Assembly: GCA_016287815.1 (NCBI GenBank)
Contig: JAEEWW010000005.1
Span: 1 to 64,000 of the forward strand
Reading direction: 5' to 3'
Source of the DNA: Treponema sp.
GTDB lineage: Bacteria; Spirochaetota; Spirochaetia; Treponematales; Treponemataceae
DNA: 64,000 nucleotides
Shown: piece after piece, positions 51,072 to 58,698 of the stretch
Numbering within the stretch: position 1 is the stretch's first letter
Layout of the letters: every line of letters begins with the position of its first letter
Notes under the pieces: generated by a model
Told to the model about the DNA's origin: nothing
Database searches by the model: none
The model's input: the letters and a program-made list of their open reading frames with translations, nothing else
Made by a program: the position numbers and the translations under genes

Positions 51072-52247
51072 ATGACGGCAATAAATCAGCTGAAAAACTT
51101 TATTGAAAACTTGTCTTTCCCGTGGAGAAAATTTAAGGAAAAAAAGCCGCTTGCAGCCTTTATTACAGGCCGTCTTGCAACGATGTTCACAATGCTTTTT
51201 CTGCTTGGCTTTGCACTGTTTGCGCTTATAGAACTTGCTCCGGGTGATATTGTTGATCAGCTTGTTCAGCAGCAGCTTATGGCAAGTACAGACGGTGGAA
51301 CAGGCTCTTCCGGCGGTGGAGCTGGCGGCTCAATCGGTGCAGGAAGCGGTGGAATTGGAGGCGGAGGTGCATTTTCTTCAAAATCTGATTCTTCTTTTGG
51401 CAATGAACAGTATGAAAAATTGAGGCAGGAGCTTGGCCTTGATAAGCCGTTTTACATGCAGTATTTTGCCTGGCTTAACCGCGTAATAATTCACCATGAT
51501 TTAGGAATAAGCCTTATTTCGCGCGCGCCTGTAAGTTTTTTAATCCGTACAAGGCTTATTAATTCGCTTATATTAAATCTTATTTCACTTTTTACTATAA
51601 CAGTTTTTTCGTTTCTGCTTGGCGTTTATTTTTCAAGCAAGGCAGGAACTAAAATAGATATTGCCGCAACATTTTTTGCCTTGTTTTTCCATGCATTCCC
51701 TGGAATTCTGCTTTTAATTTTATTGCAGCTTTTTGCTTCTTTTTCGGGGCTTTTTCCGGTAACGGCTTATCCTGATTTTCCGTTTAATCAGGCACCTGTA
51801 AAATTTGTTTTTTCGTATCTGCATCATGTTTTTCTGCCGCTGTTTGCAGCCTTTTTAGGCGGAATAGGAAGTACCATGCGGATGATTCGTGCAACCATGC
51901 TTGACCAGATGGGTATGCCTTACATAATGGCACTGCGTGCCCGTGGAATAAGCGAAAAACGCGTTTATCTTTGCCATGCATTCCGCAATACGCTTAATCC
52001 GTATATAACAGGCAGCGCAAATCTTTTAGCAGGGCTTTTTTCAGGCTCAATGGTACTCGAAATTATTTTTGCCTATCCCGGAATCGGGCGGCTTATGTAT
52101 GAGGCGGTTTTGCAGGAAGATATAAATCTTGTACTTGCAAATACAATGTTCCTTTCGTTTCTGGTTCTTGCCGGAATGGTAATTTCGGATATCATGCTTG
52201 CCTTTGTAGATCCAAGAATCCGTTATGCCGGAGGAAGTGAAAAATGA
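51072..52247 (+). CDS. Oligopeptide ABC permease OppB-like, with Gly-rich insertion
   Basis: A 391-aa permease. The first membrane helix (TGRLATMFTMLFLLGFALFALIEL) is followed by APGDIVDQLV. A Gly/Ser-rich tract at about residues 75-106 (GGTGSSGGGAGGSIGAGSGG) then interrupts the usual periplasmic loop. The loop resumes at LRQELGLDKPFYMQYFAWL, and five more helices with the ABC-coupling motif ALRARGISEKRVYLCHAFRN follow. Standard OppB/DppB lacks the tract. The stop overlaps the next start by four bases (ATGA). Confidence 0.9.
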   Translation: MTAINQLKNFIENLSFPWRKFKEKKPLAAFITGRLATMFTMLFLLGFALFALIELAPGDIVDQLVQQQLMASTDGGTGSSGGGAGGSIGAGSGGIGGGGAFSSKSDSSFGNEQYEKLRQELGLDKPFYMQYFAWLNRVIIHHDLGISLISRAPVSFLIRTRLINSLILNLISLFTITVFSFLLGVYFSSKAGTKIDIAATFFALFFHAFPGILLLILLQLFASFSGLFPVTAYPDFPFNQAPVKFVFSYLHHVFLPLFAAFLGGIGSTMRMIRATMLDQMGMPYIMALRARGISEKRVYLCHAFRNTLNPYITGSANLLAGLFSGSMVLEIIFAYPGIGRLMYEAVLQEDINLVLANTMFLSFLVLAGMVISDIMLAFVDPRIRYAGGSEK

Positions 52248-54451
52248 AAAAGTTCATTCAGTTTTTAAAAGTAAGGCCGCTGGCCATAATTTCAACAGTT
52301 TTTATTTTTCTTCTTTATCTGATGATGATTTTTGCAGAATTCATTGCGCCTTATTCACCTGCAAAAACGTTTGAAGATGCAACTTTTCATCCGGCAAATG
52401 TAGAATTTCACTTTATTGGAACAAAGTCCGGCGGTGGGTTTGGTTTATGTGCCCGTGAATGCCGCGTAATAAATCCTGTAACATGGGAATATGCCAAAGT
52501 AAAAGATGCTCCGTCAAAGGGGATTTCTGGCGACGAATTTCATCACAAAATACGCTTTTTTGTTCACGGCGAAAAATACAAGCTCTGGGGCATTTTCAAC
52601 TCTGATTTACACCTGTTCGGTGTAGTGTCTTCTGGGGCGGATTCTGCCGAGCCTTACCCTGTATTTTTGCTGGGTGCAGACGGACTTGGCCGCGATATGT
52701 TTTCAAGAATCGTTTACGGAAGCCGCATTTCGCTTACAATCGGCTTTGTAGCGTCGGCAATTTCACTTTTCCTTGCAATAATGCTTGGCGGCCTTGCAGG
52801 CTTTTATGGCGGCGTAACAGACTGGTCAATCATGCGCTTTGCAGAATTTTTCATGCTTATTCCTGGGCTTTATTTAATTCTATTTTTGCGCTCGCTATTA
52901 AACACAAAAATGGACAGTGGAACTTCCTACATGATTATCACGATAATTTTGTCGCTTGTAGGCTGGCCTGGGAGTGCGCGCACAATCCGCGGTATAGTTC
53001 ATGCGGTAAAGCGCGAAGATTTTATTTTGAATTCAACGCTGGAAGGCGTTCCTTCTCCGAGGATTATTTTCTTCCAGATTATTCCGCAGATTTCTAGTCT
53101 TTTGATTGTAAGTGCGGCCTTGAGCGTCCCGGGTTTTATAATGAGTGAAACAACTCTTTCTTACCTTGGACTTGGAATTGCTGACCCTGCGGTAAGCTGG
53201 GGTTCCCTTATAAACCGTGACATTTCAACTTTGAGCAACCTTCAGCACTATCCGTGGCTTTTAACGCCGGTCTGGCTTCTGTTGTTTGTAACTCTGGCGT
53301 TCAACTTTTTTGGTGACGCGCTGCGTGATTTTTTTGATCCGTATCATGCGGTGTTCCATACGTTTAGAAAAAAGAATAGAGTTGCTTCGGGCCAGCAATC
53401 AGTTGAATCGCCAGCCAATGAATCTGCCGTTGCCGAATTTCAAAAGATAAATTCATCAATCGCCCACAATAGTCCGGCTCCTGTCAATTCGCCTTCGGTT
53501 GTTGATTCGTCGGAGGTTCAGCCGGGTAAGTCTGATCGCGAACTTCCAGAAGCTACTTCTAAAGGAATTCCGCTTCTTGAAGTTCGCGACCTTTGTGTAA
53601 CATTCAGCATTCTGCGCGGATTTAAACGCGTTGCCGTAAATGCAGTTAAGGGAATTTCTTATTGTGTAAACAAAGGCGAAATTCTTGGCCTTGTCGGCGA
53701 ATCAGGCAGCGGAAAATCTGTTTCAACTTCGGCAATACCAAGTCTGCTGCCGGAAAATGCTTCTGTTTCAGGTCGTGTTTATTTTAACGATGGAAAATCT
53801 GGTTCTGTCGATTTGCTTTCTTTAAGCGGTGAAAAACTTCGTTCCTACCGCGGCAAAAAAATTGCATTGATTTTTCAGGAACCCGGGCGTTCTTTTGATC
53901 CGTTGCAGAATATTTCCAGTGTGTTCTTAGAAACCTTCCGTAACGAAAATCCTGAAATTTCTAAAACCGAATCAGATAAAAAGGCTGCAAAACTTCTGGA
54001 AGAAGTCGGTATAAAAGAGCCGTTCCAGAGGCTTGTAAACTTTCCGCATCAGTTTTCAGGCGGACAGCTCCAGCGAATCGGAATTGCACTTGCGCTTGCC
54101 CAGAACTGCGAGCTTCTTATAGCCGATGAGCCTACAACCGCCCTTGATGTTACGATTCAGGCTCAGATTGTAGATTTGCTTCTTGAATTAAAGAAAAAGC
54201 GGAATCTTTCTATTATTTTTATCAGCCACAATATTGAACTTGTCGCCCAGATTTCTGACCGCATTGCCGTAATGTACAAGGGAAAAATTGTAGAGCAGGG
54301 CAGTGCAAAAGATGTATTTAATAATCCGCAGCATGAATATACTAAGGCTTTGCTTTCGTGTCTTCCTCAGTTTGGAACTCATTATACAGACGGAGATTTA
54401 AAAACTTTCAGCGGAAAATTTGAATCTAAATCCGCAGAGGAGGCTCTCTAA
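52244..54451 (+). CDS. OppC permease fused to OppD ATPase
   Basis: A 735-aa fusion. Residues 1-375 are an OppC permease: AEFIAPYSP, an extended periplasmic part, then LGADGLGRDMFSRIVYGSRISL and the coupling loop EGVPSPRIIFFQI. Residues about 380-445 are a Ser/Pro/Ala-rich linker. From about 447 an OppD ATPase follows, with Walker A GLVGESGSGKS (about 484-494), Q-loop IFQEPGRSFDP, signature FSGGQLQRIGIALAL (about 604) and Walker B LLIADEPTT. Permease and ATPase are normally separate genes. The frame is open with no stop or frameshift between the parts, so the fusion is real in this sequence. The next ATPase gene overlaps by one base. Confidence 0.93.
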   Translation: MKKFIQFLKVRPLAIISTVFIFLLYLMMIFAEFIAPYSPAKTFEDATFHPANVEFHFIGTKSGGGFGLCARECRVINPVTWEYAKVKDAPSKGISGDEFHHKIRFFVHGEKYKLWGIFNSDLHLFGVVSSGADSAEPYPVFLLGADGLGRDMFSRIVYGSRISLTIGFVASAISLFLAIMLGGLAGFYGGVTDWSIMRFAEFFMLIPGLYLILFLRSLLNTKMDSGTSYMIITIILSLVGWPGSARTIRGIVHAVKREDFILNSTLEGVPSPRIIFFQIIPQISSLLIVSAALSVPGFIMSETTLSYLGLGIADPAVSWGSLINRDISTLSNLQHYPWLLTPVWLLLFVTLAFNFFGDALRDFFDPYHAVFHTFRKKNRVASGQQSVESPANESAVAEFQKINSSIAHNSPAPVNSPSVVDSSEVQPGKSDRELPEATSKGIPLLEVRDLCVTFSILRGFKRVAVNAVKGISYCVNKGEILGLVGESGSGKSVSTSAIPSLLPENASVSGRVYFNDGKSGSVDLLSLSGEKLRSYRGKKIALIFQEPGRSFDPLQNISSVFLETFRNENPEISKTESDKKAAKLLEEVGIKEPFQRLVNFPHQFSGGQLQRIGIALALAQNCELLIADEPTTALDVTIQAQIVDLLLELKKKRNLSIIFISHNIELVAQISDRIAVMYKGKIVEQGSAKDVFNNPQHEYTKALLSCLPQFGTHYTDGDLKTFSGKFESKSAEEAL

Positions 54452-55305
54452 TGAATGAATCTTTGAAAAATGAACCGCTAAATTCTTCAAATGAATTTTC
54501 GGAAAATATAATTCAGGCTGAGCATCTTTATAAAAAATTCAAACTGGAAGCCGGTGCATTTGCACATACGGATAAAATGGTTTATGCCGTAAACGATGTA
54601 AGTTTTGCAATAAAGCGCGGAGAAACATACGGGCTTGTCGGTGAATCAGGTTGCGGTAAAACCACAACGGCCAGAATGTTAATCGGAATGTATACGGCAG
54701 ATTCAGGAAACATTTTATATTCAAACAATAATAATGCCGTGAATATTTCTGATTTGAAAGGCCGGGAATTAAAAAACTACCGCGAAAAAGTTAAATACGT
54801 TTTTCAGGATCCTGCAAAATCGCTTAATCCCCGGATGAGCGTTTACAGTGTTTTAACTACAGGGCTCCGCTATTCGTCTCAATGGAAAGGCGAAAAAGAC
54901 GCAAAAGAGCGTGCCGTTCAGATTATAGAAGAAGTCGGTTTAACGGCCGATGACCTTGAAAAACGTCCAGCAGAATTCTCAGGTGGTCAGCGGCAGAGAA
55001 TTTCCATAGCACGCGCCCTTATAATGAATCCTGATTTTATGATTTGTGATGAAGTTGTAAGTGCGCTTGATGTTTCAATTCAGGCTCAAATTCTAAATCT
55101 GCTTTCAAAAATCCGCAGGGAACGCAATTTGAGTATGCTTTTTATTACGCATGATTTAAAAGTTGCCTGCTATTTTTGTGACAGAATCGGTGTAATGTAT
55201 AAAGGCTCTTTAATCGAAGAAAAACCGGCGGCTGAAATTTACAAAAATGCCGAAAACGATTATACAAAAAAACTTTTTGCCGGTGCAAATTACAAGGCAT
55301 TTTAG
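54451..55305 (+). CDS. Oligopeptide ABC transporter ATPase OppF-like
   Basis: A 284-aa ATPase with Walker A GLVGESGCGKTT (about residue 62), Q-loop VFQDPAKSLNPRMSV, signature FSGGQRQRISIARAL and Walker B FMICDEVVSALD. The Val-Val-Ser in place of Pro-Thr-Ser after the Walker B Asp-Glu is an unusual but tolerated change. It pairs with the ATPase half of the upstream fusion as the second nucleotide-binding domain. The start overlaps the previous stop (TAATG). Confidence 0.92.
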   Translation: MNESLKNEPLNSSNEFSENIIQAEHLYKKFKLEAGAFAHTDKMVYAVNDVSFAIKRGETYGLVGESGCGKTTTARMLIGMYTADSGNILYSNNNNAVNISDLKGRELKNYREKVKYVFQDPAKSLNPRMSVYSVLTTGLRYSSQWKGEKDAKERAVQIIEEVGLTADDLEKRPAEFSGGQRQRISIARALIMNPDFMICDEVVSALDVSIQAQILNLLSKIRRERNLSMLFITHDLKVACYFCDRIGVMYKGSLIEEKPAAEIYKNAENDYTKKLFAGANYKAF

Positions 55306-55315
55306 AATTTGTACT

Positions 55316-55344
55316 TTGACAAAAAAAATACAAATCTGTATACT
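55316..55344 (+). promoter_or_regulatory. Promoter of the glycine riboswitch transcript
   Basis: TTGACA (55316-55321) and TATACT (55339-55344) are exactly 17 nt apart, a near-consensus sigma-70 promoter. Transcription should start around 55351, just before the riboswitch. Confidence 0.8.
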
Positions 55345-55379
55345 CCATTCTATCAGTTTTGTGCGGTATGCGCGGAACT

Positions 55380-55540
55380 GGTTCTCTGGAGAGTCTCCGA
55401 AAAGGAGCGCCGAAGGGTTAAGTTTTATTTACGGATTTTCTAAAAATCTACGCAGATGCACACAATGTGAAAAATCTGCGATACGAGTTTTTAGGGAACT
55501 GAAAATAAAATGATATCTCAGGCACAAAGGACAGAGCATT
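55380..55540 (+). ncRNA. Glycine riboswitch, single aptamer
   Basis: CTCTGGAGAGTCTCC, then GGAGCGCCGAAGG and, after a long variable arm, ATCTCAGGCACAAAGGACAGAG reproduce the conserved core of the glycine aptamer. CTCTG (55384-55388) pairs with CAGAG (55532-55536) as P1. The variable P3 arm (about 55420-55515) is long and includes a secondary stem around GATTTTCTAAAAATC and CGCAGAT/ATCTGCG. Only one aptamer is present instead of the common tandem. A terminator at 55564 forms the expression platform, and an AGCS amino-acid symporter follows. Glycine binding is expected to change readthrough; excess glycine is usually turned on for export or use, or off for import, depending on the gene. Confidence 0.88.
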
Positions 55541-55563
55541 TCTTGCTGTTCTAAACTCTTTAG

Positions 55564-55598
55564 AGAGCCACCAAAAAACGGTGGCTCTTATCTTTTTA
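55564..55598 (+). terminator. Expression-platform terminator of the glycine riboswitch
   Basis: AGAGCCACC (55564-55572) and GGTGGCTCT (55580-55588) form a 9-bp perfect stem followed by TATCTTTTT. TTTAGAGAG just upstream overlaps the left arm and could be the alternative-pairing segment. Confidence 0.88.
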
Positions 55599-55644
55599 AA
55601 GAGGATTCTGTTGCGTTCTGCATCAGAATCTAAAGGACAATCTT

Positions 55645-57108
55645 ATGTCTTTCGATTCAATTCTCAATGCCCTTGACGACATTGTCTGGGGTTTGCCAAC
55701 AATCATTTTGATTCTGGCAACAGGTCTCATTCTGACCATTCGTTTGCGTGGAATGCAGTTTTCAAAATTAGTACGTGCATTCAAATCAATTTTCCGCAAA
55801 GGCGACGGCCAGAAAGGTGAAGTTTCAAGTTTTGGAGCACTTTGTACGGCTCTTTCTGCAACTATCGGAACAGGAAATATTGTCGGTGTTGCAACAGCCA
55901 TTGCTGCCGGTGGTCCAGGCGCACTTTTCTGGATGTGGATTGCAGCTCTTGTAGGAACTGCTACAAAGTATGCAGAATGTATGCTTGCCGTAAAATACCG
56001 CGAACACATGGCAGATGGTCATATTCTTGGCGGCCCATTCTTTACAATTGAAAAAGGTATGAAAGAACAGACAGGAATTTCCTGGAAATGGCTTGCCGTT
56101 TTATTTGCGATTTTCGGCGTATGTGTCGGACTTTTTGGAATCGGAACATTTACCCAGATTAACGGTATTGCGTCCGCTGTAAAAAATGCTTTTGACCCGG
56201 AAACAAAAAATGTTGCATTTACACTTTTTGGTACATCATATTCATGGGCAACTGTAATTGCAGGAATTTTTGTAACAGTTTTTGCAGCCCTTGTAATCAT
56301 TGGCGGCTTGCAGAGAATTTCAAAAGTTGCGCAGGTTATAGTTCCTTTTATGGCAGTTCTTTACGTTTTCCTTGGCGTAAGCGTTCTTGTAATGAATGCT
56401 ACAAAAATTCCTGAGGCCTTTGCCCTTATTTTTAAGGCAGCATTCGCACCAAAAGCTGTTACTGGCGGAATTGTAGGTTCAATGATTGTAGCAATGCAGA
56501 AAGGTATTGCCCGCGGAATTTTCAGTAACGAAGCAGGTCTTGGTTCAGCCGCTATTGCAGCTTCTACTGCTCAGGTTGAAGAACCTGTTGCACAGGGACT
56601 TGTTTCCATGACAGGAACATTCATCGACACAATCATAGTTTGTACTATGACAGGTCTTTCCATTGTAATTGCTTTTTCTAACAATGGAAGTTTTGTTCTT
56701 CCTGTAAATGCTTCAGGTGAAATTTTAAGAGGCGTTGACCTTACATCGGCTGCATTCAGCACTGTTTTAGGCGGAGACGGAATTTCCGTACAGTTCCTTC
56801 TTATGATTTGTCTTGTATTCTTTGCCTTTACTACAATTTTAGGCTGGGATTACTATTCAGAACGCTGTCTTGAATATCTTACATGTGGAAAAATGAAGCT
56901 TGTAATGATTTACAGAGTATTGTACATCGTAGCGGTTGCAATCGGACCATATATGACAATCAGTCAGGTATGGACAATTGCTGATATTACAAACGGACTT
57001 ATGGCATGGCCAAACTGTATTGCTTTGATTGTACTTTCTGGTGTTGCCGCAAAAACAACAGAAGATTTCTTTAAAAAATATCCGACCTTGCAATCTGAAG
57101 TAAGATAA
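55645..57108 (+). CDS. Alanine/glycine:sodium symporter (AGCS family)
   Basis: A 487-aa protein with about ten membrane helices. The AGCS marks are LTIRLRGMQFSKL, SSFGALCTALSATIGTGNIVGVATAIAAGGPGALFWMW and RGIFSNEAGLGSAAIA. It imports alanine or glycine with sodium. The glycine riboswitch directly upstream supports glycine as a physiological substrate. AAAGGA precedes the ATG. It stands alone; two back-to-back hairpins follow. Confidence 0.94.
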   Translation: MSFDSILNALDDIVWGLPTIILILATGLILTIRLRGMQFSKLVRAFKSIFRKGDGQKGEVSSFGALCTALSATIGTGNIVGVATAIAAGGPGALFWMWIAALVGTATKYAECMLAVKYREHMADGHILGGPFFTIEKGMKEQTGISWKWLAVLFAIFGVCVGLFGIGTFTQINGIASAVKNAFDPETKNVAFTLFGTSYSWATVIAGIFVTVFAALVIIGGLQRISKVAQVIVPFMAVLYVFLGVSVLVMNATKIPEAFALIFKAAFAPKAVTGGIVGSMIVAMQKGIARGIFSNEAGLGSAAIAASTAQVEEPVAQGLVSMTGTFIDTIIVCTMTGLSIVIAFSNNGSFVLPVNASGEILRGVDLTSAAFSTVLGGDGISVQFLLMICLVFFAFTTILGWDYYSERCLEYLTCGKMKLVMIYRVLYIVAVAIGPYMTISQVWTIADITNGLMAWPNCIALIVLSGVAAKTTEDFFKKYPTLQSEVR

Positions 57109-57146
57109 AATGATTCTGGTGCCTGATAAGTAGGCATGCCAAAAAA

Positions 57147-57190
57147 AAGCCTGCTGTTTTAATTCAGCAGGCTTGTCTGCTATGGCAGAC
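57147..57190. terminator. Two adjacent hairpins after the symporter gene
   Basis: AAGCCTGCTG (57147-57156) and CAGCAGGCTT (57165-57174) form a perfect 10-bp stem. GTCTGC/GCAGAC (57175-57180, 57185-57190) follows directly. The T-run (eight) is on the minus strand of the first, while the plus-strand symporter transcript meets no clear T-run, so direction is unclear. Confidence 0.6.
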
Positions 57191-57255
57191 TTGGAGGTAC
57201 GGACGATTCTTTTTTAGAAAGGAGAAAAAACTAACCGCCCGATAAAAGCAAGGAA

Positions 57256-57441
57256 ATGGCATTTTCCTTACTTTTATTCTCACCAGAACATTTACCCCTA
57301 TATATAAATGAACCGGCAAAACAGCACAAATCATTAAGGCAACGCCTGAATGAACTTGCAGCTGAATACGTAAAAGAAACTGCAGGTAAATTTTACGTAT
57401 TTACAATGTATGAAAATGATAAACGCTACATTGCGATTTAA
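57256..57441 (+). CDS. Possible small protein of unknown function
   Basis: A 61-aa frame with a hydrophobic start (MAFSLLLFSPEHLPLYI) and a charged end (LRQRLNELAAEYVKETAGKFYVFTMYENDKRY). Composition looks protein-like and codon use resembles the neighbours. The only ribosome-site-like bases (AAGGA) touch the ATG, with AAAGGAG about 35 bases earlier, so translation is uncertain. It lies in an otherwise empty 504-bp region between the symporter and PgeF-like genes. Confidence 0.35.
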   Translation: MAFSLLLFSPEHLPLYINEPAKQHKSLRQRLNELAAEYVKETAGKFYVFTMYENDKRYIAI

Positions 57442-57612
57442 CTAAACCGTTCTGTATTATAGAACAGTGTTTGTTATTTCGTTATGTTTTATTGTAGCAT
57501 AAATAGATTTTTAGTCAAGTAAAAAAGTATGTTTTAAAAAAAGTTTATACGCGCTTGCAGGTTTTAGAAAATGCTACTTTTCTGAAAAGCTCAAACAATA
57601 TATATTTGTCCT

Positions 57613-58641
57613 GTGGCTGATTTTTTAAATTATAACCTTTCAGAAGAAATTGAAAACCAAAAGAGAAAAACCGGCGGTCTTTATGTATGTCTGCCGTTTG
57701 TTTATAAGGGAAAGTTTTTAAACGATGCAGTTGATTCTGCCGGCGAAATTGAAAATACAGCATCTGTAAAAAAAAATCCTGTCTGGGGAATGAGCCTTTT
57801 AAAAGCAGGAAGCATGCGCTTCCGCTGGAATGAAACTAACGAAAGCCGTAAAAACTTTCTTGCAGAACTTTGTACTGATGCAGCAACTCATGAATCTTCA
57901 AAAGAAAGCTCTTCAGACGAACTCTCTTCGCTTCCTTCTGCACAAAATCTTACGCCTGTTTCGCTTGAGCTTATTCATTCAAAAACTGTATATCTTTTAA
58001 CTGACGGCACAGAAACTTTTGAACGGCAGGGCGACGGAATGATTACAAAAAATCCTGCGCTGCTTCCGGTTGTAACGGTTGCTGATTGCGTTCCAATCTA
58101 TTTTTATGATGTCCGCACCGGTTGTTTTGGTCTTGTTCATTCGGGCTGGAAAGGCACTGGAATAATTGCTTCGGCTATTGAACTTGCCAGAAAAACTTTT
58201 GGAACACGCGTAGAAGATGTTTGTGTGGCGATTGGGCCGCATATAGGTGAATGCTGTTATACGGTAGATGCCGGGCGTGCGCAGCATTTTGCCAAAAACT
58301 TTGGGCCTGACTGCGTAACTCGGATTCCCGGTACGATTCCTGGCAGTGATGAAAAATTTTCTTTGTCGTTGACGAAAGCTAATCTTGCAGTCTTAAATAA
58401 ATGCGGCGTAAACCCAGAAAATATTATTGTTTGTGCGGATTGCACATGCTGCGCGCGCTTCGGCGACACCACAAAATGCCGCAGCAAAAATGCTGCTTCT
58501 GGCGATTTTATTTACGGTTCTTTCAGGCGGCAGGCAGCACCCGTTATCGAAAAACAGACTTCATCAGGAAATCCTCTTGCACCTGATGACGTTTCAAAAG
58601 TTCCTTTTACGGTACAGGCTGCATTCTGCGGATATTTATAA
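57613..58641 (+). CDS. PgeF/YfiH-type multicopper-oxidase-like protein, extended
   Basis: Purine-nucleoside phosphorylase/peptidoglycan-editing-factor family (Cu-oxidase_4). Signatures: IHSKTV (about residue 120), GDGMIT, VADCVPIYFYD, LVHSGWKGTGI and IGPHIGECCYTV, with the metal-binding His and Cys. The family is normally about 240-270 aa. Here about 70 extra residues, including a Ser/Glu-rich piece (SSKESSSDELSSL), precede the HSKTV motif. The start is GTG 57613 without a clear ribosome site, so it is less certain. It convergently faces the TRAP operon. Confidence 0.85.
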   Translation: MADFLNYNLSEEIENQKRKTGGLYVCLPFVYKGKFLNDAVDSAGEIENTASVKKNPVWGMSLLKAGSMRFRWNETNESRKNFLAELCTDAATHESSKESSSDELSSLPSAQNLTPVSLELIHSKTVYLLTDGTETFERQGDGMITKNPALLPVVTVADCVPIYFYDVRTGCFGLVHSGWKGTGIIASAIELARKTFGTRVEDVCVAIGPHIGECCYTVDAGRAQHFAKNFGPDCVTRIPGTIPGSDEKFSLSLTKANLAVLNKCGVNPENIIVCADCTCCARFGDTTKCRSKNAASGDFIYGSFRRQAAPVIEKQTSSGNPLAPDDVSKVPFTVQAAFCGYL

Positions 58642-58651
58642 AGCGTGAAGT

Positions 58652-58681
58652 TCATAAAAAATACCCGGCTAAAAAGCCGGG
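58652..58681 (-). terminator. Rho-independent terminator of the TRAP operon
   Basis: CCCGGCT (58664-58670) and AGCCGGG (58675-58681) form a 7-bp stem with an AAAA loop. Read on the minus strand it is followed by TATTTTTTAT, suiting the TRAP gene that ends at 58699. Confidence 0.8.
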
Positions 58682-58698
58682 CATAAGTTTTATTCTGA

